This document shows positions 15,479-21,306 of a DNA stretch of 21,306 bases, piece by piece. The translations under genes and the position numbers were made by a program. The notes under the pieces were generated by a model. It made no database searches. It saw nothing but the letters and a program-made list of their open reading frames with translations, and was not told the DNA's origin. Source of the DNA: UBA4656 sp002405525 (lineage in GTDB: Bacteria > Pseudomonadota > Gammaproteobacteria > Xanthomonadales > Ahniellaceae). The stretch covers positions 1 through 21,306 of the forward strand of contig DAIMGT010000068.1 in assembly GCA_036723735.1 (NCBI GenBank), given 5' to 3'. Every line of letters begins with the position of its first letter. Within the stretch, counting starts at the first letter, position 1.

Positions 15479-16459
15479 ATGAGCCTCACCCGCCGCACCC
15501 TGCTGCGCGCCCTCGGCGCGCTGGCCCTGATCGCCGCCCCCGCCCTGCACGCCGCCGAGCCACCGGCCGAAGTGCGCCTCGACTGGGCCACCTACAACCC
15601 CGTCTCGCTGGTGCTGCGCGAGCAGGGCACGCTGGAACGGCGACTGGCCGAGCGCGGCATCGGTGTGCGCTGGGTGCAGTCGCTGGGCTCGAACAAGGCG
15701 CTGGAGTTCCTCAACGCGGGCTCGCTGGACTTCGGCTCCACCGCCGGCGGCGCGGCCCTGCTCGGGCGCGTCAACGGCAACCCGATCCGCACCGTGCACG
15801 TGTATTCCCAGCCGGAGTGGGCGACCCTGGTGGTGCGCGGCGACAGCCCGCTGAAGTCGCTGGCCGAACTGCGCGGCAAGCGCATCGCGGTGACCCGCGG
15901 CACCGACCCGCACATCTTCCTGCTGCGCGCGCTGGCCACGGTGGGTCTCACCGAGCGCGACGTGCAGCTGGTGCTGCTGCAGCACGCCGACGGCCGCACC
16001 GCCCTGCTGCGCGGCGACGTCGACGCCTGGGCCGGCCTCGACCCGCTGACCGCCGGCGCCGAACTCGAGCACGGCGCGCGCCTGCTGTACCGCAACCCCG
16101 CGTTCAACAGCGGCGGCGTGCTCAACGTGCGCGAAGCCTTCGCCGCCGCGCACCCGGACGTGGTGCGCGAGGTGCTCGCCGCCTATGCCGAGGCGCGCGA
16201 CTGGGCGCTGGCCCACCCGGCCGAACTGACGGCCCTGCTGGCGCGCGAGGCCAAGCTGCCGGAAGCGGTGGTGGCGCGACAGCTCGAGCGCACGCGGCTC
16301 GACACCGGCGCGGTCGACGCCGCGCTGCAGGCGCAGGTCGCCGCCGCCGGCGAGGCGCTGCAGGCCGCCGGCGTGATCGGTGCCGAAGCCGACATCGACG
16401 CCAGCCTCGCGCGCCTGTTCGCCGGCGCCGACGCGCGCGCCGTCGCGCAGGCCCGCTGA
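15479..16459 (+). CDS. ssuA: SsuA/TauA-like substrate-binding protein of ABC importer
   Basis: The protein has 326 residues. The leader MSLTRRTLLRALGALALIAA ends at ALHA before AEPP. TRRTLLRA resembles a twin-arginine motif, so export by Tat is possible, although a Sec route is not excluded. The mature part has the SsuA/NrtA fold signatures: WATYNPVSLVL, KALEFLNAGSLDFGSTAGGA, SPLKSLAELRGKRIAVTRG and NPAFNSGGVLNVREAFA. Family members bind aliphatic sulfonates, taurine or related anions in the periplasm. GGAGA lies 6 bases before the ATG at 15479. It heads a three-gene operon with the permease 25 bases downstream. The exact ligand is unknown; the CysB-like neighbour favours an organosulfur compound. 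Confidence 0.88.
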   Translation: MSLTRRTLLRALGALALIAAPALHAAEPPAEVRLDWATYNPVSLVLREQGTLERRLAERGIGVRWVQSLGSNKALEFLNAGSLDFGSTAGGAALLGRVNGNPIRTVHVYSQPEWATLVVRGDSPLKSLAELRGKRIAVTRGTDPHIFLLRALATVGLTERDVQLVLLQHADGRTALLRGDVDAWAGLDPLTAGAELEHGARLLYRNPAFNSGGVLNVREAFAAAHPDVVREVLAAYAEARDWALAHPAELTALLAREAKLPEAVVARQLERTRLDTGAVDAALQAQVAAAGEALQAAGVIGAEADIDASLARLFAGADARAVAQAR

Positions 16460-16484
16460 CCCCCGCCCGCGACGGAGACCGGTG

Positions 16485-17330
16485 ATGGACGGCGGCAGCA
16501 TCGCCCTCGACGCGGCGGCGGCGCCGGCCGGCATGCCGCGCGCGCGACGCCGTCGTGGATTCGCGCGCGCGGCCCTGCCCTGGCTGGTGCCGGCCACGCT
16601 CGCGCTGGGCTGGGAGATCGCGGTGCGCAGCGGCGCGGCCGAAGGCCGGCTGCTGCCGCCGCCCTCGCAGGTGTTCGACACCCTGTACGCGCTGGCCGCG
16701 AGCGGCGAGCTCGCGCACCACGCCGGCGCGTCGCTGGCGCGCGTCGGCAGCGGCTTCGCGCTGGGCGCGATCGCCGGCAGCCTGCTGGGTGCGCTGTGCG
16801 CGGCCGCGCCGCTGCTGCGCCGCGCGCTCGATCCCTCGCTGCAGGCGCTGCGCGCGATCCCGTCGATCGCCTGGGTGCCGCTGTTCATCCTCTGGTTCGG
16901 CATCTTCGAAGGCTCGAAGGTGGCGCTGATCGCGCTCGGCGTGTTCTTCCCGGTGTACCTCGGCGTGCTGGGCGCGGTGCTGGCGGTGGATCGCCGGCTG
17001 GTCGAGGTGGGCCGCGTGTTCCGCCTCGGCCGCGCGGCGCTGGCGCGGCGCATCCTGCTGCCGGCGGTGCTGCCGGCGTGGCTGCTCGCGCTGCGCGCCG
17101 GACTCGGGCTCGGCTGGATGTTCGTGGTCGCGGCCGAACTGATGGGCGCCTCCGAGGGCCTGGGCTATCTCCTGCTGGATGGCCAGCAGACCGGGCGTGC
17201 AGCGCAGATCGTGGCCGCGATCGTCGCCTTCGGCCTGCTCGGGCGCGCCACCGATCTCGCGCTCGCCGCCGCCGGCGCACCGCTGCTGCGCTGGCAGGAC
17301 GACTACGCGCGCACCCAGGAGGCGCCATGA
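16485..17330 (+). CDS. ssuC: SsuC-like permease of ABC importer
   Basis: This is a 281-residue inner-membrane permease of the binding-protein-dependent BPD_transp_1 family. About six hydrophobic segments are visible. PSIAWVPLFILWFGIFEGSK and ALGVFFPVYLGVLGAVLAVD match the SsuC pattern closely. The cytoplasmic EAA loop lies at about residues 172-192 (LVEVGRVFRLGRAALARRIL then LPAVLPAW). The first 30 residues are a charged, low-complexity extension. GGAGA is 6 bases before the ATG at 16485. Its stop codon overlaps the ATG of the ATPase gene by the four bases ATGA, a sign of translational coupling. Confidence 0.92.
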   Translation: MDGGSIALDAAAAPAGMPRARRRRGFARAALPWLVPATLALGWEIAVRSGAAEGRLLPPPSQVFDTLYALAASGELAHHAGASLARVGSGFALGAIAGSLLGALCAAAPLLRRALDPSLQALRAIPSIAWVPLFILWFGIFEGSKVALIALGVFFPVYLGVLGAVLAVDRRLVEVGRVFRLGRAALARRILLPAVLPAWLLALRAGLGLGWMFVVAAELMGASEGLGYLLLDGQQTGRAAQIVAAIVAFGLLGRATDLALAAAGAPLLRWQDDYARTQEAP

Positions 17331-18085
17331 GCGCGCTGCCCGCGGTGCTGTCGCTGCGCGGCGTGGCGCACCGCTACGCCGGTGCGCCGACCGCCACGCT
17401 GGAGGGCCTCGACCTCGACCTGCGCGCCGGCGAGATCGTGGCCGTGGTCGGCGCATCGGGCTGCGGCAAAACCACGCTCGTTCGCTTGCTGGCCGGGCTC
17501 GATCGGCCGCAGGCCGGCCGCATCGCGCTCGACGGCGTGCCGCTCGACGGCCCGCATCCGCGGATCGGCGTGGTGTTCCAGGAGCCGCGCCTGCTGCCGT
17601 GGCTGACCGTCGCCGGCAACGTCGGCTTCGGGCTCGACCACCTGCCGCGCGGTGCGCGCGCGGCGCGCGTGCAGGCCGCGCTGGAGCGCGTGCAGCTGCC
17701 GGGCTTCGGCGCGCGCTGGCCGCGCGAGCTGTCGGGCGGCCAGGCGCAGCGGGTGGCGATCGCCCGCGCGCTGGCGGTGGAGCCCGAACTGATCCTGATG
17801 GACGAGCCGTTCTCCGCCCTCGATCCCGCCACCCGCGGCGCGCTGCAGGACCATGTCGCCGCGCTGTGGGGCGGCAGCGCCGGCGCCCTGCTGCTGGTCA
17901 CCCACGACGTCGACGAAGCCCTCGTGCTGGCCGACCGCGTGGTCGTGCTGGCCCCGCAGCCCGGCCGCATCGCGGCCACGCTGGCGATCGACCTGCCGCG
18001 GCCGCGCCGCCGCGCCGCCGCCGCGTTCGCCGACCACCGCCGCGCCCTGCTCGACGCGCTGGCCCGCGCCGACCGGCGCTGTTGA
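17327..18085 (+). CDS. ssuB: SsuB-like ATPase of ABC importer
   Basis: This 252-residue ABC ATPase powers the importer. Walker A is GASGCGKTT (42-50), the Q-loop is Gln85 in FQEPRLLPW, the signature is LSGGQAQR (135-142), Walker B ends in MDEP with Glu160, and the switch histidine is His193. The FQEPRLLPWLTVAGNVGFGL segment is characteristic of the SsuB/TauB/NrtD subfamily. The start overlaps the permease stop (ATGA). Confidence 0.93.
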   Translation: MSALPAVLSLRGVAHRYAGAPTATLEGLDLDLRAGEIVAVVGASGCGKTTLVRLLAGLDRPQAGRIALDGVPLDGPHPRIGVVFQEPRLLPWLTVAGNVGFGLDHLPRGARAARVQAALERVQLPGFGARWPRELSGGQAQRVAIARALAVEPELILMDEPFSALDPATRGALQDHVAALWGGSAGALLLVTHDVDEALVLADRVVVLAPQPGRIAATLAIDLPRPRRRAAAAFADHRRALLDALARADRRC

Positions 18086-18154
18086 CCGTCGCACCGTCCG
18101 TCCATCCCGCGGCCATGTCCCGCGGTCCGTCCTTCGTTCGCCCGAGGAAACCCG

Positions 18155-19477
18155 ATGCACCGCACGTCCCGACTCAAGCCCCTCGCCGCCGCGCTCGCGC
18201 TCTCGCTCGCGCCCCCCCTGCATGCCGCCGACGACAGCGCGCGGCTCGAAGCGCGCATCGCCGAACTGGAACGCCAGATCGCGGTACTACTCGCCGAGCG
18301 CGCGCCGCCGAAGCCCGCCGCGCCGGCGGCCCCGGGCGCACCGCCGCCGCCACCGCCGATCCAGGCCACCAGCATCCTGCCCAATGCCGCGCCCGGCACG
18401 CGTTTCTCGCTGACCGGCTTCCTGCGCACCGACGCGCTCGCCACGCGCACCGACAGCGGCGAGATCCCGGATGGCTCGGTCGGCCGCGACCTCTACGTGC
18501 CCGGCCAGATCCCGGTCGGCGGCCTCGACGAGGGCACCGACCTCGACGCGCTGGTGAAGTGGACGCGCTTCAACCTCGGCATCGACCACGCCACCGATGC
18601 CGGCGACGTGGTCAGCGGACGGCTGGAGTTCGACCTGTTCGGCGGCGCGCTCGGCAACGAGCAGTCGACCAACACCTACGGGCTGACCGTCCGCCACGCG
18701 TGGTTTTCCTGGAACCGCTGGCTCATCGGCCAGACCTGGACCAACGCGGCCGAGATCGGCGCGCTGGTCGACGGCGTGGACATCGTCGGCGCCACCGACG
18801 CGCAGGTGTTCGTGCGCCAGGCGCAGGTCCGGTACACGAACGGCCCGTGGTCGTTCAGCCTCGAGAACCCCGAGACCACCATCGCGCCTGCCGCCGGCGG
18901 CGCGCGCATCGCCTCCGACGACAACAGCCTGCCCGACCTCACCGCGCGCTACACCCACCGTGCGCCGTGGGGCTTCCTCTCCGGCGCGCTGCTGCTGCGC
19001 CAGCTGGCCTACGAGACCACCGGCACCAACGCCGTCGACGACAACTCGGTCGCGATGGCGGGCAACCTCAGCGGCAAGCTGCAGTTGGGCGCGACCGACG
19101 ACCTGCGCTTCTCGCTCACCGGCGGCGAGGCGATCGGCCGCTACATCGGCCTCGGCGTCGCCAGCGATGCCGAGCTCGATCGCGACGGCACGCTGGAGGC
19201 GGTCTCCGGTGTGGCCGGCTTCGTCGGCTGGCGCCACGTGTTCTCACCACAGTGGCGGGCGAACCTGTACGCGGCGGCCTCGCGCTACGACCACGACCCG
19301 GCGGTGGTCGGCGGCGCGGTGACGGAGTCGGTGCGCTCGGTCAGCGCCAACGTGTTCTGGACCCCGCTGCCCAAGCTCGACCTCGGCGCTGAACTGCGCT
19401 TTGCCCGGCGCAAACTGGAAAGCGGCGCCGACGGCGACCTGCGCCGGCTGCACTTGGTGGCGCGCTATTCGTTCTAG
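18155..19477 (+). CDS. DcaP-like outer-membrane porin with N-terminal coiled coil
   Basis: The protein has 440 residues. Its signal peptide is residues 1-24 (MHRTSRLKPLAAALALSLAP, then PLHA). A short coiled coil (DDSARLEARIAELERQIAVL, about 26-48) is followed by a proline-rich linker (about 51-70) and a beta-barrel ending in the terminal phenylalanine expected of outer-membrane proteins (ARYSF). The plan matches DcaP-like trimeric porins, in which the coiled coil projects into the periplasm. GAGGAAA lies about 5 bases before the ATG. The gene begins 69 bases after the ATPase gene with no terminator between, so it probably belongs to the same transcript and would supply the outer-membrane step for the importer. 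The substrate is inferred only from context. Confidence 0.85.
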   Translation: MHRTSRLKPLAAALALSLAPPLHAADDSARLEARIAELERQIAVLLAERAPPKPAAPAAPGAPPPPPPIQATSILPNAAPGTRFSLTGFLRTDALATRTDSGEIPDGSVGRDLYVPGQIPVGGLDEGTDLDALVKWTRFNLGIDHATDAGDVVSGRLEFDLFGGALGNEQSTNTYGLTVRHAWFSWNRWLIGQTWTNAAEIGALVDGVDIVGATDAQVFVRQAQVRYTNGPWSFSLENPETTIAPAAGGARIASDDNSLPDLTARYTHRAPWGFLSGALLLRQLAYETTGTNAVDDNSVAMAGNLSGKLQLGATDDLRFSLTGGEAIGRYIGLGVASDAELDRDGTLEAVSGVAGFVGWRHVFSPQWRANLYAAASRYDHDPAVVGGAVTESVRSVSANVFWTPLPKLDLGAELRFARRKLESGADGDLRRLHLVARYSF

Positions 19478-19495
19478 CGACGGGCGGCGGGCAAG

Positions 19496-19569
19496 GTGGG
19501 AGCGCTGCGTGCAGCGCGATGGGGCTTCGGCAAGATTGAAAAGCATCGCGGCGCACGCGCCGCTCCCAC
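19496..19569. repeat. Composite 74-bp REP element, copy 3
   Basis: GTGGGAGCGCTGCGTGCAGC starts the left arm and GCTCCCAC ends the right arm. It has the same length and layout as copy 1, including an identical 28-base block starting at GAAAAGC. It sits 18 bases after the porin stop codon and could end that operon. Confidence 0.88.
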
Positions 19570-19611
19570 AACCACCCTGCACCGCGGTGTCGCGCCGCCG
19601 CGCGGGATGGC

Positions 19612-19617
19612 TAAAAT
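19612..19617 (+). promoter_or_regulatory. -10 element placing transcription at the xthA start codon
   Basis: TAAAAT is followed by six bases (GCCGGG) and then the ATG at 19624. A transcript from this promoter would begin at or next to the A of ATG and carry no ribosome-binding site. The arrangement is the same as in front of the patatin-like gene. No canonical -35 is visible 17 bases upstream. Confidence 0.5.
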
Positions 19618-19623
19618 GCCGGG

Positions 19624-20391
19624 ATGAGAATCGCGTCCTGGAACGTCAATTCGCTCAGGGTGCGGCTGCCGCACCTCGAGGAGTGGGTGAAGCTCGCCAA
19701 GCCCGACGTGCTCGCCCTGCAGGAGACCAAGCTCGAGGACCCCGCCTTCCCGCACGCCGAGATCGCCGCTCTCGGCTATGCGCATCGCGCGGTCAGTGGC
19801 CAGAAGACCTACAACGGGGTGGCGCTGCTGTCGCGCGCGCCGATCACCGACGTGCAGGTCGGCATCCCCGGCTTCGACGACCCGCAGCGGCGCGTCATCG
19901 CCGGCACCATCGACGACGTCCGCGTGGTGGACCTCTACGTGGTCAACGGGCAGGCGGTCGGCTCCGAGAGATTCGCCTACAAGCTCGACTGGCTGGCGCG
20001 CCTGCGCGACTGGCTCGCGCAGGAGATCGCGCGCCACCCGCGGCTGGTGGTGCTCGGCGACTTCAACATCGCGCCCGCCGACATCGACGTGCACGACCCG
20101 GCCGCGTGGCATGAAGCGGTGCTCTGCTCCACGCCGGAGCGCGACGCCCTGCGCGCGATCCAGGCCCTGGGCTTGGTCGATTCGTTCCGCGAACTGCACC
20201 CGCAGGCCGGCGAATTCTCGTGGTGGGACTACCGGCAGGGCGCGTTCCGGCGCAACATCGGCCTGCGCATCGACCTGGTGCTGGTGTCCGACGCGCTGCG
20301 GCCGCGGCTGGCGGCAGCGGGCATCGACCGCGTGCCGCGCACCTGGGAGCGGCCCTCCGACCACGCCCCCGCCTGGATCGACCTCGCGTGA
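19624..20391 (+). CDS. xthA: Exodeoxyribonuclease III / AP endonuclease
   Basis: This 255-residue exonuclease-endonuclease-phosphatase enzyme repairs abasic sites and 3'-blocked ends in DNA. All family motifs are present: Asn7 in WNVNS, Glu34 in LQETK, Tyr105, Asp146/Asn148 in GDFNIAP, Asp217 in GLRIDLVL and Asp246/His247 in PSDHAP. The length is normal for the XthA group. The ATG at 19624 has no Shine-Dalgarno sequence but is preceded by a TAAAAT box with leaderless spacing. The stop codon overlaps the GTG start of the next gene by four bases (GTGA). Confidence 0.95.
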   Translation: MRIASWNVNSLRVRLPHLEEWVKLAKPDVLALQETKLEDPAFPHAEIAALGYAHRAVSGQKTYNGVALLSRAPITDVQVGIPGFDDPQRRVIAGTIDDVRVVDLYVVNGQAVGSERFAYKLDWLARLRDWLAQEIARHPRLVVLGDFNIAPADIDVHDPAAWHEAVLCSTPERDALRAIQALGLVDSFRELHPQAGEFSWWDYRQGAFRRNIGLRIDLVLVSDALRPRLAAAGIDRVPRTWERPSDHAPAWIDLA

Positions 20392-21062
20392 AGGTCGACC
20401 TCGGCGAGGACTTCGACGAGCCGATCGAGCAGGACGACCTCGAATCCCTGCAGTCGATCCTGCTCGCGCGCGAAAACGGCAGCGACGGCCTGCTGGTGGA
20501 CGCGATCCAGGGCCTGCTGGTGGCGATCGTGATCGGGCCCGAGGCGGTGCCGGTCGAATCCTGGATGCCGTTGATCGTCGACGACGGACGCGCCTTCGAG
20601 TCGGAGCAGGCCGCCGCCGAGGCGGTGCGCCTGATCCTGCGCCTGCACCGCACGGTGGTGGCGGCGATCGAGGCCGACGAGTTCCACTCGATCCTCACCG
20701 AGGTCGAACGCGACGACGAGCCCGCGCGACTGTCCGCGCGCGGCTGGTGCGAGGGCTTCAGCCTTGGTGTCGACCTCGCCGCCGAGGCGTGGGAGTCGCG
20801 CATGGCGGCCGATCCGCGCCTGCTCGAACTGCTCGGCCCGATCATCGCGCTGGCCGCCGACGAGGACCTGTTCGAGCCGCCGGAAGGCGGGCCGCTGCCG
20901 CCGCTGTCGGACGCCGAGTACGAGGCCGCGCTGCGCGAGCTGCCGGCTGCCGCGGTGGCGGTGTACCGCTACTGGGCCGAGCATCCGGCCGGCGTCGCCC
21001 TGCCGAGCATCGACGCCCCGCACCCGGTGCCGCGCCGGCGGGGCGGGCGATCGGTGCACTGA
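20388..21062 (+). CDS. UPF0149 (YecA/YgfB-like) family protein without SEC-C tail
   Basis: This is an acidic 224-residue protein. The core LVDAIQGLLVAIVIGPEAVP, SWMPLIVDDGRAFES and ARGWCEGFSLGVDLAAEAW follows the UPF0149 family (YgfB/YecA), whose function is poorly defined. Many members end in a zinc-binding SEC-C motif (CPCGSGKKYKKC-like). Here the C-terminus is PHPVPRRRGGRSVH with no cysteines, so the zinc tail is absent. The GTG at 20388 overlaps the xthA stop codon, so translation is coupled and co-expression with DNA repair is likely. The frame is open further upstream, but only as a shadow of xthA. Confidence 0.82.
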   Translation: MKVDLGEDFDEPIEQDDLESLQSILLARENGSDGLLVDAIQGLLVAIVIGPEAVPVESWMPLIVDDGRAFESEQAAAEAVRLILRLHRTVVAAIEADEFHSILTEVERDDEPARLSARGWCEGFSLGVDLAAEAWESRMAADPRLLELLGPIIALAADEDLFEPPEGGPLPPLSDAEYEAALRELPAAAVAVYRYWAEHPAGVALPSIDAPHPVPRRRGGRSVH

Positions 21063-21083
21063 CACGCACTGCTCCGGGCCTTT

Positions 21084-21151
21084 GTGAGCGAAGCGTGCCG
21101 CGCAGGGGGCGGCAGGCGCGAAAAGCTCGCGGCACACGCGTCGCATCCTAC
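21084..21151. repeat. Degenerate composite REP element, copy 4
   Basis: GTGAGCGAAGCGTGCCGCGC resembles the left arm only loosely, but the centre GGCAGGCGCGAAAAGCTCGC and the right end GCATCCTAC follow the composite element. It starts 22 bases after the UPF0149 stop codon. Confidence 0.6.
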
Positions 21152-21165
21152 CGGGATGCGGCGTC

Positions 21166-21252
21166 GTAGGAGCCCGCGTGCGGGCGACCGCAACATCGGG
21201 GCCTTGCGACGATGTGTGAGGACGCGGTCGCGCGCAAGCGCGCTCCTTCTAT
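21166..21252. repeat. Large foldback REP pair of a third type
   Basis: The left arm GTAGGAGCCCGCGTGCGGGC and the right arm GCGCGCAAGCGCGCTCCTTC are each stem-loops in opposite orientation. Between them ACCGCAACATCG and CGATGTGTG...GCGGT are also complementary, so the whole 87 bases can fold into one branched cruciform. The palindrome sequences differ from the other two families, but the GTAGGAGC head is shared. Confidence 0.8.
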
Positions 21253-21306
21253 GTGGGTCTGTTGAAATTCAAGTGGGTTATGCCGGGCGAGCGACATGCG
21301 GGTTGA

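Noticed and set aside
21240..21306. Possible IS end or gene start at the right edge
   Set aside because: After the foldback element only about 50 bases remain, with no terminal repeat or ribosome site that can be recognised.

Overview
The window is a piece of a very G+C-rich chromosome, most likely from a gammaproteobacterium of the order Lysobacterales (Xanthomonadales). The supporting signs are the protein repertoire (a large TonB-dependent receptor next to a secreted dipeptidyl peptidase IV-like enzyme, PrlC, a DcaP-type porin), an extracellular protein ending in LFADGFE, and many GTRG-type REP palindromes. Exactly 100 N at 2236-2335 mark a scaffold gap, so this is a draft or metagenome assembly. 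I see no rRNA, tRNA or CRISPR array.

Layout. Positions 1-1290 are a lower-GC graveyard of mobile DNA: an unassigned stretch with faint integron-cassette-like character, an IS3-family OrfA fossil (820-1071) and the truncated end of an IS66-family element (1142-1285). Next come a TonB-dependent receptor (minus, 1360-4164, broken by the gap) and, divergently, a secreted S9B dipeptidyl peptidase (4487-6748). A repeat-filled spacer follows (6749-7215), which also holds a frameshifted relic of a gene tail. Then come a secreted FG-GAP-like repeat protein (7216-9351) and a small STAS-domain protein (9475-9813). A perfect REP pair separates these from a minus-strand cyclic-nucleotide-binding/patatin phospholipase with neuropathy-target-esterase-like architecture (9987-11741), divergent from oligopeptidase A (11842-13881).

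The next module is a probable sulfur acquisition locus. A CysB-like LysR regulator (14160-15182) is divergent from an SsuA/SsuC/SsuB-type ABC importer (15479-18085), which is followed by a DcaP-like outer-membrane porin (18155-19477). Together they could carry an organosulfur compound across both membranes, but no monooxygenase is encoded here. The window closes with exonuclease III (19624-20391), translationally coupled to a UPF0149 protein that lacks the usual SEC-C tail (20388-21062), and two further REP-type elements.

The points most worth a second look are the recurring LFADGFE C-terminus with its frameshifted relic upstream, three families of paired REP elements that sit only between genes, two promoters placed so that transcription should begin at the start codon (leaderless mRNAs), and the regulator/ABC/porin locus. 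I did not find a wholly new defence or mobile system.
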